Part shown: one piece after another, positions 8,510 through 17,492 of the stretch | Layout: every line of letters starts with the position of its first letter | How positions within the stretch are numbered: position 1 is the first letter of the stretch | Assembly: GCF_903944925.1 (NCBI RefSeq) | Contig: NZ_CAJATU010000023.1 | Location: 1-50,531 of the forward strand | DNA: 50,531 nucleotides | DNA from: an uncultured Rhodopila sp. | Lineage (GTDB): Bacteria > Pseudomonadota > Alphaproteobacteria > Acetobacterales > Acetobacteraceae | Reading direction: 5' to 3' | The notes under the pieces: generated by a model | Database searches by the model: none | What the model saw: only the letters and a program-made list of their open reading frames with translations | Told to the model about the DNA's origin: nothing | Translations under genes and position numbers: made by a program

Positions 8510-9409
8510 CTAGCTGCCCGGATCCAGCGGCTTGATCTCCGCTTGAGGGGTCTTGGGCTTGTGGAAAAAGTTCTTGGCGTTGCTGAACGCTGCAGTATCG
8601 CCGGCGTCTATGAGGCCCTGGAAGTCCTGATAGGCTGACCCCCCCTTCCGGATTTTCGAGGTGATCACTTTCCAGACCCATTCCTGATACTTCATGTTGA
8701 TGTTGATGGACTGGGCCGTGACGCAGGCCGCCTTCGCCTCCATGAAACTTGCCAGAAAGTCGATTTGCCGCAAGAAAATCGCGCCATAATCATAGTATCC
8801 GCCGGCGTGGTTATCGATCAGATAGTTGACATAGGTGACGCTGATGGCTTTGTAGGAATTGCCTTCCGTCTTCAAGCTGAACACGATATCGCCCTGAGCC
8901 GCGAGGAACGTCGAGAAGTCCGTGAGCAATGACGCGCCATCCGTAATGATAGCCTTGGCGATCATACTGAGGAATTCACCGGAAATGCTGACGCCGGCGA
9001 TGGACTTGTGGTAATCCTTGATAGTTGCCTCCGACACGGTTGTGCATGGGATGGCGTCCAGCGCCGGCCTCCAAGTCTCGACAGTCAAGGTCTTCGCATC
9101 TATTTTCGGAAAATTCGCGTTCATGTAACCGTGAATCAGGCCGCCGATCGACAGCAGGTTGTCCGCATTCTGGTTCATTATGTCGCTGTATTTCGAATCC
9201 GCGGGGGCCTGGCCGATGAGATGGAACTGTACTGCGCCCTGATCGCTGGCGGTCTGGGCGGCCGGTTCAGCGCCAAGTGCCAGCGCCCGGTTTCTGGGTG
9301 TGCTTCGCTTTGCATGGAAGAAGGCGCGGGCATCCGCGAATTGTTTTTCCGTGGCAGCATTGTCCAGCATCGCGGCAGCCTGAATCGGAATCAGCGTTTG
9401 AGTGCTCAT
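8510..9409 (-). CDS. Hypothetical 299-aa protein, AT-rich island
   Basis: Not recognised with confidence. A soluble, mostly helical protein with no signal peptide. Notable stretches: NADNLLSIGGLIHGYMNANF (83-100), IPCTTVSEATIKDYHKSI, SLLTDFSTFLAAQGDIVFSL (160-179), then GGYYDYGAIFLRQIDFLASF (203-222) with the second cysteine at 229. The C-terminus is lysine- and proline-rich. It starts at ATG 9409. It shares strand, composition and spacing with the 177-aa gene downstream and the 89-aa gene upstream. A secreted effector or toxin would fit, but nothing seen proves it. Confidence 0.6.
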   Translation of the reverse strand: MSTQTLIPIQAAAMLDNAATEKQFADARAFFHAKRSTPRNRALALGAEPAAQTASDQGAVQFHLIGQAPADSKYSDIMNQNADNLLSIGGLIHGYMNANFPKIDAKTLTVETWRPALDAIPCTTVSEATIKDYHKSIAGVSISGEFLSMIAKAIITDGASLLTDFSTFLAAQGDIVFSLKTEGNSYKAISVTYVNYLIDNHAGGYYDYGAIFLRQIDFLASFMEAKAACVTAQSININMKYQEWVWKVITSKIRKGGSAYQDFQGLIDAGDTAAFSNAKNFFHKPKTPQAEIKPLDPGS

Positions 9410-9643
9410 TGGTTACTCCCTATTTGACGTCTTATGGCTCCGTTTGCTACTTCTCAACCTTTTGGCGACAAAAGCTTCAGGTCGAGATCAAGCCCGACCA
9501 TGGGTTTGATTTTACGAAACATCAAGTATATGCTGAATTGACTTGTGATCGGTCTGCACATCCCGTGGGTTTCGGCCAAGCGTCCTGCTTGCCACGGCCG
9601 CATCGGGACGGTGGTCGCGCAAATCGCGCCGAGGCGCGGGCTG

Positions 9644-9913
9644 TTAATCCGCGATGCCGTTGGCGTCCCGCGCAGCGATCAACTCTCCCAGTGCTACCTT
9701 CAGATTCTTGCTGTTGTGGGCATCCAGCGGAATCGATCCCCGCGTTACTTCCGCGCCGTTTACAGTGACCGCCCAACCTTGACCCTCCCCGGCATGGACG
9801 AGAGCTATTCTATTGGCAGCGCCGCTTTCATTCCCGTGCCCCTCGGCGGTTCTGATCGCGTTGACCGCTTCTTGCGGGCTTGAATTGAGATCGATTTTTG
9901 AGAGCTTTGGCAT
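9644..9913 (-). CDS. Hypothetical 89-aa protein
   Basis: Not recognised. Starts at ATG 9913 behind a strong AGGGGG site. It has no signal peptide or membrane segment. Sequence: MPKLSKIDLNSSPQEAVNAI, then an Asn/Gly-rich middle (GHGNESGAANRIAL) and NGAEVTRGSIPLDAHNSKNL, ending acidic. It is the first gene of the three-gene AT-richer island read toward 7852, with a 234-bp gap before the 299-aa gene. Confidence 0.6.
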   Translation of the reverse strand: MPKLSKIDLNSSPQEAVNAIRTAEGHGNESGAANRIALVHAGEGQGWAVTVNGAEVTRGSIPLDAHNSKNLKVALGELIAARDANGIAD

Positions 9914-10840
9914 GACGGTCCCCCCTTATTTTTAGTATTGGCGCGAAATCCGGGTTCGCATTGCTTGACAAGCCTGCTCTGGCCCGTGAGGAGTTGTCAA
10001 CGGTTTTCCTGCGACGCGCTGAACACTTGTTTTTCACGTTTACGCAACATTGTGAAAATCACCCTTATCGGCAAGAGGATTTTGATCGATGCGAAAAACC
10101 GCGCCGGTGAGCGGGGTCAGTGCGGGCGTTCAATTCGGCGCATAACCCTAACCCCGCTAGGAGGTGCCCGGATCGGCGCAAGTAGAAGACTTGAGTATCT
10201 GCCAAAATCCCCTACCGGCGCATAGTCATCCCCCCGTTGTATCCTTCGTTCTTTTCAATCGATTCTACAGCCGCACCAGCCACCGCAGGTCCAGTCCGAA
10301 CCCGGCGCCGCAATTGGATACAACAAACGGTTGATAACATTACCAGAGAAAAACCACAGGCCCGGGTGGGAATCGCGGGCGTTTCGTTCTTGTTCGCGTT
10401 TTCCGCCTTTCGTTTCGCCGTCGATACCAGTATAAGCCTTCGCCAGCTTAGAACATGCATCCCGCAGGATTCATTAAACAGGTATCCCGATCGATTCATA
10501 GGGCGGGATCCTGGGGTTTCACGCAGAGTTTACAGATGGTGCCTCAGATGAAGCGCTCGGCGCCGTCGCGTGGCTCCGGAAATCGCCGCGACGCCCGGAC
10601 CGAATTCGTCCGGTGGCGATCCGCCGGACGCGGCCCATACCCCGTTGCGATGCACGAACCCGCGACACGCACGGGCGAAAGCACAGCAGCATTGGCAGCG
10701 ACACGGCGGCCGACGGCGTCGGGGAATACCACACCCGCCCTGCATCGACGGCGTCCCTGCGCAGAATGCGGACTTTGTCCGCAGCTGGTTAAACGCCCCG
10801 CCCCGGAGTCGCCAAAGCCGTCCGGTTTCAGGGCAGCCGG
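9914..10840. other. Long region without a convincing gene
   Basis: About 930 bp between the unknown cassette and the end of zapA. Open frames here are short, have low-quality composition and lack ribosome sites. The left half is AT-richer and may hold the promoter for the 89-aa gene. On the minus strand just past zapA there is a perfect 7-bp hairpin (tgcggac/gtccgca, 10767-10783) without a T-run. The stretch 10545-10840 is where a 6S RNA would sit in the usual zapA-ssrS order; see findings. Confidence 0.5.
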
Positions 10841-11182
10841 CTAACCCGCGCGGGGTGTCCCGGGTTCGTCCAGGCTTTCCGCGATCTCATCCGCCCGCTT
10901 GGCGATCTTCTCGATCTTGCGGACCAGCCCGGGAGCCGCTTTCACGTCGCCGTTACCACCCTCGTGCGCCTGCAGCTTCGTGCGCAGTTCGAAGATGTCA
11001 TCGGCCATCAGCAGCGCCGCCATCACCAGCATGCGCGACTCGCCGCTCGGCCCGGCGGAAGCGCGGACGACGTCGATGCGGCGGCCGACTTCCGCACCCA
11101 TCGCCTCGAGGTGCTTCTCCTCGCCGTCCTTGCATCCAATGGTATAGGCATATCCGTTGATCCGAAGCGTCACCTGCGCCAT
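10841..11182 (-). CDS. zapA: Cell division protein ZapA
   Basis: A 113-aa ZapA protein. ZapA binds and bundles FtsZ at the division ring. It begins QVTLRINGYAYTIGCKDGEEKHL, the ZapA beta-hairpin/helix start, followed by GAEVGRRIDVVRA and the long C-terminal helix from about residue 45 (MLVMAALLMADDIFEL) that forms the antiparallel tetramer. The ATG at 11182 was chosen at the domain start; the open frame extends upstream without homology. Alphaproteobacterial ZapA commonly lies next to the 6S RNA gene. Confidence 0.9.
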   Translation of the reverse strand: MAQVTLRINGYAYTIGCKDGEEKHLEAMGAEVGRRIDVVRASAGPSGESRMLVMAALLMADDIFELRTKLQAHEGGNGDVKAAPGLVRKIEKIAKRADEIAESLDEPGTPRAG

Positions 11183-11583
11183 CGCGCCGCCCTTTCCTGG
11201 CTGTTTCCGGCCTGCCTGCCACGCGGGCGGACGTCTCCCGCCGGGCCCTGGCGGCAAAGGGTCGCCGATGGGGGCTTTTCCATCATCGCCTCAAGCTGCC
11301 TGATCAGCCCGGGCGGTGGTTGGATCGATCATCCTGAAGACCTCGGTCACGCGAGTCGCTGCAAAGCCGTTCATATCAGTGTGCTTGTGAATGATGGCTG
11401 CGTCCATTGCAAGCTGTACGGAACGTCTTGCCGGCGCGGCGCCAGGCCTGGTCCCGGTGGGTGGTTGCACGGTGGGTGGTTGCTAGGTGCGGCCGGACAA
11501 GGCGACAATTGTATATCGATCATGTTGCAATGCCGCAGATGCCGTACACATCGCACCCAAGGCCCCGACAGGAGCAGCAATCC
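11183..11583. other. Divergent intergenic region zapA/zwf with short tandem repeat
   Basis: About 400 bp holding the two divergent promoters. It contains two adjacent copies of cggtgggtggttgc(a) at 11455-11469 and 11470-11483, about 100 bp before zwf. caggagc before the ATG at 11584 is the zwf ribosome site. No ORF here is credible. Confidence 0.5.
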
Positions 11584-13059
11584 ATGCCGAAGTCCGTCCC
11601 CGTCGCCATCTTCGACTGCGTTGTGTTCGGCGCCACCGGCGACCTGACACTGCGCAAACTGCTGCCCGCGCTGTATTACCGCTTCCGCGACGGGCAGATC
11701 CAGGGCGCGTCGCGCATCATCGGCGCCGCCCGATCGCGTCTAAGCGATGAAGAATTCCGCGACCGTGCCTGCAAGGCGCTGGAAAAGCATGTCGCCCCGG
11801 AGGACCAGGACCCGCACACCATGCGCAGCTTCCTGGGACAGCTTTTCTACGTCCCGATCGACGCCACCCAACCCGACGCGGACTGGAGCCTGTTCGAGCG
11901 CGTGCTGGACGATGCCGTCGTCCGCGTCTTCTACCTGGCGACATCGCCCGACCTGTACGGACCGATCTGCCAGGCGCTGGGCACCGCCGGGCTGGTGACG
12001 GAGAAATCCCGCGTCGTCCTGGAGAAGCCCATCGGCCACGACCTGCACTCGGCACTGAAGATCATCGAAAATGTCGGAAAAGTGTTCTCCGAGGCGCAGA
12101 CCTTCCGCATCGATCACTACCTCGGCAAGGAGACGGTGCAGAACCTGATGGCGCTGCGCTTCGCCAACACCATCTTCGAACGCCTGTGGACCGCCGACGT
12201 CATCGACCACGTGCAGATCACCGTGTCGGAGACGGTCGGGCTGGAGGGCCGCGGCGGCTACTACGACAAGTCGGGCGCCATGCGCGACATGCTGCAGAAC
12301 CACATGCTGCAGTTGCTCTGCCTGATCGCCATGGACCCACCGGTGTCGCTGGAGGCGGACCGGGTGCGCGACGAGAAGCTGAAGGTGCTGCGCGCGCTCA
12401 AGCCGCTCGACGCGCATGAGATCGCCACCCAGACCGTGCGCGGCCAGTACACGCCCGGCGCGATCGACGGCAAGCCGGTGCCCGGATACATGGCGGACCT
12501 GGGGGCGGACGAGCCATCCCGCACCGAGAGTTTCGTCGCGCTGAAAGCCGAGGTGCGCACCTGGCGCTGGGCCAACGTGCCGTTCTACCTGCGCACCGGC
12601 AAACGGCTGCCGTCGAAGATGTCGGAGATCGTCATCCAGTTCCGCGCCGTGCCGTTCTCCATCTTCCCCGAGGAAGCGGCGGAGTGGCGGCCGAACAGCC
12701 TGGTGATCCGGTTGCAGCCGGAGGAAGGGATGCGGCTGGAGATGATGACCAAGGACCCCGGGCCGGGCAAGCTGCGGCTCTCGCCCACCAGCCTGGACAT
12801 CCGCTTCGAAAAGACCTTCGGGCGGCGCTTCCCGGATGCCTATGAGCGGCTGCTGATGGACACGGTGCGCGGCGATCCGACCTTGTTCATGCGCCGCGAT
12901 GAGGTCGAGGCGGCGTGGAACTGGGTCGAGCCGATACTGGAGACCTGGTCGGGGCGGCCGGACCACCCGCGGCCGTATCCGGCGGGAAGCTGGGGCCCGA
13001 CGGCGGCGATCGCGCTGATCGAGCGGGACGGGCGGACCTGGCACGAGGATGTTGAGTAG
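11584..13059 (+). CDS. zwf: Glucose-6-phosphate 1-dehydrogenase
   Basis: A 491-aa cytoplasmic enzyme oxidising glucose-6-phosphate to 6-phosphogluconolactone with NAD(P)+. It is the entry to the oxidative pentose-phosphate and Entner-Doudoroff routes. The nucleotide site is GATGDLTLRKL (residues 16-26). The substrate/catalytic motif RIDHYLGKE is at about 175-183. Also seen are EKPIGHDL and NHMLQLLCLIAMDPP. The ATG at 11584 follows caggagc and sits at the family's normal N-terminus; a longer upstream frame is non-homologous. No pgl, edd or gnd gene is adjacent, so zwf appears monocistronic. Confidence 0.97.
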   Translation: MPKSVPVAIFDCVVFGATGDLTLRKLLPALYYRFRDGQIQGASRIIGAARSRLSDEEFRDRACKALEKHVAPEDQDPHTMRSFLGQLFYVPIDATQPDADWSLFERVLDDAVVRVFYLATSPDLYGPICQALGTAGLVTEKSRVVLEKPIGHDLHSALKIIENVGKVFSEAQTFRIDHYLGKETVQNLMALRFANTIFERLWTADVIDHVQITVSETVGLEGRGGYYDKSGAMRDMLQNHMLQLLCLIAMDPPVSLEADRVRDEKLKVLRALKPLDAHEIATQTVRGQYTPGAIDGKPVPGYMADLGADEPSRTESFVALKAEVRTWRWANVPFYLRTGKRLPSKMSEIVIQFRAVPFSIFPEEAAEWRPNSLVIRLQPEEGMRLEMMTKDPGPGKLRLSPTSLDIRFEKTFGRRFPDAYERLLMDTVRGDPTLFMRRDEVEAAWNWVEPILETWSGRPDHPRPYPAGSWGPTAAIALIERDGRTWHEDVE

Positions 13060-13163
13060 GCCGCCGCGTTTGGCGGCGCGGCCATGACGCCGATGGGGCA
13101 GAGCCGGCTTTTTCGCGGATTGGGTATCGAACACGCACTCTTCCGTTTCGCGTGAGCGGTGCT

Positions 13164-14123
13164 ATGAACCCCGGCATGAACACCACTGGACCCACGCCGC
13201 TGCGTGCCGGCACCCGCGGCTCTCCGCTCGCGCTGGTGCAAACCCGTACTTTTCTCCGCCTGATCGCCGGCATCCCCGGCGCGCCCCCCGGCGTCGAGGT
13301 CATCATCAGCGTCACCGGCGATGCCGTGCAGGACCGCCCGCTCGCCGAAATCGGCGGCAAGGGGCTGTTCGCCAAGGAAATCCATGAAGCTCTGCTCGAC
13401 GGCCGTGTCGATGTCGCGGTGCATTCCTGCAAGGACCTGGAGACCGAACTGCCGCCCGGCATCGTGCTGGCCTGCGTGCTGAAGCGGGAGGACCCGCGCG
13501 ACTGCCTGATCCTCGGCGCGAACTGCACCTTCCCGCACCCCTCCGAACCCTACTCCGCCCTGCCGCATGGCGCGCTGGTCGGAACGTCATCGGTTCGGCG
13601 GCAGGCGCAGTTGCTGAATGCCCGCCCCGACCTGAAGGTGGCGTCAATCCGCGGCAACGTGCAGACCCGGCTGCGCAAGCTGTCCGAAGGCGAATGCCAG
13701 GCCAGCATGCTCGCCATGGCCGGGCTGAACCGGCTTGAGATGGAGGTTCCGGGTACGGTGGTGCTGGACCCGGAGCTGATGGTGCCCTCCTCCGCCCAGG
13801 GAATCGTCGGCATCACGGCGCGGGCGGACGATACCGAGGTGCTGGAACTTCTGGCCAAGATCGAGGACACGGAAGCGCGGGTGGCGGCCGAGGGCGAGCG
13901 CGCGCTGCTGGGCGAGCTGGACGGGTCGTGCCGCACGCCGATTGGCGGGCATCTGCGGATTCAGGCGGATGGCAGCGTGACGGTGACCGGGCTGGTGGCT
14001 CGGGCCGACGGATCGTTCCTGCTGAAGCGTTCACTCTCCGGCGCGCCCGAGGATGCCGCGCTCATCGGCCGCGAGCTGGGCATGAGCCTGCGGGCCGACT
14101 CGCCGGACGACCTGTTCGGCTGA
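13164..14123 (+). CDS. hemC: Hydroxymethylbilane synthase (porphobilinogen deaminase)
   Basis: Polymerises four porphobilinogens to hydroxymethylbilane in heme and chlorophyll-type synthesis. About 319 aa. The family start LRAGTRGSPLALVQT, KGLFAKEIHEALLDG, VHSCKDLETELP, GTSSVRRQAQL and the cofactor-binding cysteine in DGSCRTPIGG are all present. Start codon uncertain: GTG 13152, ATG 13164 and ATG 13176 are in frame and none has a strong ribosome site; 13164 is a compromise. It stands alone, without hemD or hemE beside it. Confidence 0.95.
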   Translation: MNPGMNTTGPTPLRAGTRGSPLALVQTRTFLRLIAGIPGAPPGVEVIISVTGDAVQDRPLAEIGGKGLFAKEIHEALLDGRVDVAVHSCKDLETELPPGIVLACVLKREDPRDCLILGANCTFPHPSEPYSALPHGALVGTSSVRRQAQLLNARPDLKVASIRGNVQTRLRKLSEGECQASMLAMAGLNRLEMEVPGTVVLDPELMVPSSAQGIVGITARADDTEVLELLAKIEDTEARVAAEGERALLGELDGSCRTPIGGHLRIQADGSVTVTGLVARADGSFLLKRSLSGAPEDAALIGRELGMSLRADSPDDLFG

Positions 14124-14186
14124 CGGCGGGCGGAACTTTCGGGGAGTGGGGGCGTTTGGCTCGCTCACACTTCGGAGGTTACGCAG

Positions 14187-14402
14187 ATGAAGACCCTTAT
14201 GATCGCCGCTGCGATGGGAATGGTGTTTTCGGCGGGACAGGCTGAGGCGAAGGGCTGCCTCAAGGGTGCTGCCGTCGGCGGGTTGGCCGGACATATGGCG
14301 CATCACGGGGTGCTGGGCGCCGTCGGCGGCTGTGCCGTGGGGCATCACATGGCGTCGAAGCAGCAACAGCAGACCGAGCAGGCGCAACCGCAACACGATT
14401 AG
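14187..14402 (+). CDS. Small exported glycine-rich protein
   Basis: A 71-aa protein with a clear signal peptide (MKTLMIAAAMGMVFSAGQAEA) preceded by ggaggt. The mature part is a glycine-zipper-like segment (GAAVGGLAGHMAHHGVLGAV, then GGCAVGHH) with two cysteines, followed by a glutamine-rich tail. It resembles short glycine-zipper envelope proteins, which insert in or coat the outer membrane. The specific role is unknown. It lies 63 bp after hemC on the same strand. Confidence 0.7.
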   Translation: MKTLMIAAAMGMVFSAGQAEAKGCLKGAAVGGLAGHMAHHGVLGAVGGCAVGHHMASKQQQQTEQAQPQHD

Positions 14403-14658
14403 CCCGCGCGGCTGGTCTGACAGCCCGGCGCGGTCCGGTTATCGCCCGCCAAAAAGGCGCTTGGCCGAACGATCCGCGCGGACAGGCGTTTGCTTTGAGG
14501 GGCTAATCCGCTTTGAGTTTGACACAAGGTCACGCTTGCCGCCGCCGTCACGGCGGGCGACCTCGAACAAGATGTTCGTGCTACAGGCGCTGGGCGCCGA
14601 CGCGACCTGCGTCGCTACCGGCGCGGGTGTCGCGACGCTTGTGCTTCACCTGGCGGGT

Positions 14659-16614
14659 TTAAACAGCTGCACCCTCTGCACGCTGTTGCCCCGCGCGCCG
14701 ATACGCCGATCGGCTGACATATCCCTTTTTCGGCCCCCTCACGACGTATGTCACGCTGAACCGATCGGGATTCTCCAACCGGAACGTCGCCTCATACGTA
14801 TCCAGCCGGCACAAATGCCGATCGGCTGAGACGATTGGAAAAACAACGTTGTTATCGGCCGGCAGGCTGATGTCGATGAACTGCTTCCCCCGGCTCGGCC
14901 CGTCGGTGAAGCTGACCTCGATATCGCCGTTGCGCAGCGCGTAGACGTAGCTGTTCTCGCCATCCAGCACGGTGCCGTTGTCCAGCACGAGCCGACCGCT
15001 TTCCTGATACAGCAGGCTGTCCGCGGATCGCGGCGTGAAGCTGGCCCGGCCGGTGAAATGGCCGCCCGGCTCGATTTGCCGATCGATCGCCCACTGTCCG
15101 CATAGCAGGTCGAGCACGCGGCGGCCCGGCGAACTCCCCATCGCGAGCGGGGGATCGCCCGGGCGCGGTGCCGGCGTCGCGGCGATCAGGGCGCGGGCAA
15201 GTTCGGGCGTGGCATGCGGGCCGCTTAACCGGAACTGCGCCGGCACCAAGGCACCCCGGGTCACCCGCAGCCGCAGCGGATCGTCCGCCGGCAGGTCGGG
15301 AACGACCCCGGCCTCGCGCGCAAGGCTGTCGGCCATGGCGACAAAATCGGCGTGCGGAAATTGCGGCCTCGGCTGCTGCGTGCGCACTTCCCGCTCCTCC
15401 GCGATCCCGGCCAGCATTGCGGTTCGGCCGGGCAACGGCAGTTCGCCGGATATTATCCGCGCCAGCCAGCGCGCCTGCAGCTCCATCACCGGGACATAGG
15501 GGCCGCGGTAGTGTCCGACGAACGCCAGGCCCGGCAGATCGGGATGAAACATCGTCCGGTGCAGCAGCTTCGGCTGCAACCGGTCCGACCCGTCGAAGCC
15601 GATGGCATCCAGCACCGCGCGGTCGAGAAACGGCAGCGATGACGTGAAGCCGGTGCACAGGATGACCGCGTCGAACCCCTGGCGAACACCGTCGGCGAAC
15701 CTCACCCCCTCGGCGTCGAACCTCAAGCTGGCCGAGCGCTTCACCGCCACCGCTCCGGACCCGACCAGTTCAAGGAAATCGTCGCTGATGATGATCGTCA
15801 TCGGCAGTTCGCGATCCCGGTCGAACGCCAGCTCCGAAGAGGCCGCCCCCGGGTCGCCGCCAACGCGACGGAGAAACACGTGCGGATCATGCAACAGCGG
15901 GTTGTCGGCGCGCCGGTTGTAGATCACCAGATCCAGCGGATACTTCGGGCCGCCATCCATTGCGGACACCAAACGCGGCACGAACCACATCGGGTGCCGC
16001 AAGGTCACCGTCACCCGGGCATACGACGCGAGTTCTGCGGCGATCTCGGTGCCGGAGAATGCCGCCCCCACCACCAGCACGCGTTTGCCGGCGAAGCGGT
16101 TGCGCAGATCCGCGGCGGTGTCGCAGGCGGCGGAATGGATCACCTCGCCGGCGAAATCCGCCAGCCCCGGAAAAGCCGGCCGAAACGGTTCGGTCAGGAA
16201 CCCGGTGGCGATCACCGCGTGATCAAACGCTTCGCCGCCGGGGCCATCCGGCCCTTTCCAGCCGAGTTGCCAGCCTCCGTCCGGGTTCGTCCGTACCGTA
16301 TCGACCCTGGTGCCGAAGCGCACGGACCGCAGCAGACCGAAGGTGTCGGCATAAAGCCGGAGATACCCCGCCATGTCGCGGCGCACCGGGAACACGTCCG
16401 CGCCGGCGGGCCAGGCAAGATCGGAAAAGGCGCAGCAGTAGCGGGAAATATTGGTGCGGGCGAAGTCGGACCACGCGCCGCGGCCGGGTCCCGCCCACAT
16501 GCCGAACGGCTTTTCAGCCGCCTCGAAGACCACCGGCCGCAGCCCGTGTTCGAGCAGCGCCTTCGTGGCGGCAAGTCCCGCAGGACCGGTACCGATGACA
16601 GCGACGGTTGTCAT
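14659..16614 (-). CDS. Flavin-dependent monooxygenase fused to a DUF6314-like domain
   Basis: A 651-aa two-part protein. Residues 1-about 480 form an FMO/Baeyer-Villiger-type flavoprotein: FAD motif VIGTGPAGLAATKALLEHG, NADPH motif VVGAAFSGTEIAAELA, FMO-like fingerprint FAGEVIHSAAC and ILCTGFTSSLPFL. Residues about 510-640 read LLCGQWAIDRQIEPGGHFTG, DSLLYQESGRLVL and end VVRGPKKGYVSRSAYRR, the pattern of DUF6314, a small lipocalin-like barrel usually encoded alone. A single ATG start and no internal stop argue for a true fusion. Substrate unknown. Confidence 0.85.
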   Translation of the reverse strand: MTTVAVIGTGPAGLAATKALLEHGLRPVVFEAAEKPFGMWAGPGRGAWSDFARTNISRYCCAFSDLAWPAGADVFPVRRDMAGYLRLYADTFGLLRSVRFGTRVDTVRTNPDGGWQLGWKGPDGPGGEAFDHAVIATGFLTEPFRPAFPGLADFAGEVIHSAACDTAADLRNRFAGKRVLVVGAAFSGTEIAAELASYARVTVTLRHPMWFVPRLVSAMDGGPKYPLDLVIYNRRADNPLLHDPHVFLRRVGGDPGAASSELAFDRDRELPMTIIISDDFLELVGSGAVAVKRSASLRFDAEGVRFADGVRQGFDAVILCTGFTSSLPFLDRAVLDAIGFDGSDRLQPKLLHRTMFHPDLPGLAFVGHYRGPYVPVMELQARWLARIISGELPLPGRTAMLAGIAEEREVRTQQPRPQFPHADFVAMADSLAREAGVVPDLPADDPLRLRVTRGALVPAQFRLSGPHATPELARALIAATPAPRPGDPPLAMGSSPGRRVLDLLCGQWAIDRQIEPGGHFTGRASFTPRSADSLLYQESGRLVLDNGTVLDGENSYVYALRNGDIEVSFTDGPSRGKQFIDISLPADNNVVFPIVSADRHLCRLDTYEATFRLENPDRFSVTYVVRGPKKGYVSRSAYRRAGQQRAEGAAV

Positions 16615-16707
16615 GGGATGATACGAAATGCGTTGGACAACACGACGGTCATCTGGCGCCTCCCGGTGGCGCGGAGCCGGTATCGGAGGGTGAGGTGGAG
16701 AACCGCA

Positions 16708-17058
16708 TCAATGCGGGTGGGACTTGAAGAAAGCCCTGGCCGCGGTGACCAGTTTATCGGCCGGGTGCTGCTTGCAGTAGCTATCGATCCATGCCCAAAC
16801 CGCCGGTGCCGCCACCCCGTTCAGGGGATCGTCCTCGTCGCTGCCGGCGAAGCCGATGCCGGTAAGAAAGCCCAGCACCCATTGCTCATCCTGCAAAGCC
16901 GGCGGACCGGCAGGGTTGCCGCGGTCCGCGGTCCAGGTGGCGCAGCTATCCACCCCGGCGCCCGATTCGTGATAGGCGCGGGCCGGCGAAGCGGCGGCGG
17001 AACAGGCTACCACTGCCAGACAAACAGCAAAGGTCTTCATCCATTTCCAGTACCACAT
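16708..17058 (-). CDS. Small exported protein, HP-rich C-terminus
   Basis: A 116-aa exported protein. ggaggcggg lies 3 bp before the ATG at 17058, favouring it over the ATG at 17040. The signal peptide ends SPARAYH (cleavage near residue 28). The mature region has C-TWTADRG, WVLGFLTGIGF and WIDSYCKQHPADKLVTAARA, giving two cysteines that could pair. The pattern recalls small periplasmic Rap1a/HdeA-like helical proteins, but assignment is not secure. It follows another exported protein with a 26-bp gap, so the two are probably co-transcribed. Confidence 0.65.
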   Translation of the reverse strand: MWYWKWMKTFAVCLAVVACSAAASPARAYHESGAGVDSCATWTADRGNPAGPPALQDEQWVLGFLTGIGFAGSDEDDPLNGVAAPAVWAWIDSYCKQHPADKLVTAARAFFKSHPH

Positions 17059-17084
17059 GACCCGCCTCCGGGCCAGATCGTCCG

Positions 17085-17393
17085 CTATTTCGTGCCGATT
17101 GCGGTGCCGGTCTTCATGACCGGTGCAGTAGCCGGGGCGGCAGGGGCGGGGCTAACCGCGCCGGCAGCGGGAGCGGTGCTCGCGACAGGGGTTGCCGCGG
17201 GGACAGTCTCGGATGAATCACCGAAAAGCCAATAGAAGAACGGCCTGTGACGATCACTGTGGCCGATTGCCATTTCGTTGGCCTGGACTTTGTCGGCCGC
17301 GGGGATGCCCGGGCTGAGGTTTCCCTGGGCAGCCGCGCCCGCGAGCGGGACTAGGGCCAACACTGCGGCACAGGCAAGACTACGATTCGACAT
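17085..17393 (-). CDS. Small exported Ala/Pro-rich protein
   Basis: A 102-aa protein starting at ATG 17393 with a signal peptide (SNRSLACAAVLALVPLAGAAAQ). The mature part has a short conserved-looking block (NEMAIGHSDRHRPFFYWLFG) followed by a low-complexity Ala/Pro/Thr/Val tail (about residues 60-95), likely disordered and periplasmic. Function unknown. First gene of a two-gene unit with the exported protein at 16708. Confidence 0.6.
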   Translation of the reverse strand: MSNRSLACAAVLALVPLAGAAAQGNLSPGIPAADKVQANEMAIGHSDRHRPFFYWLFGDSSETVPAATPVASTAPAAGAVSPAPAAPATAPVMKTGTAIGTK

Positions 17394-17492
17394 CGGTGCG
17401 CTCCCGGGCATTGACGGCCGCAGACTAACCTCATGCCGCGGCATCAGGCCACCGGCGTGGCGTCGTCGCCCTGGCCATGCCGAAGCCAGCCG

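Noticed and set aside
10212..10844. Short open frames on both strands before zapA
   Set aside because: No ribosome sites, atypical composition and no recognisable motifs; treated as non-coding.
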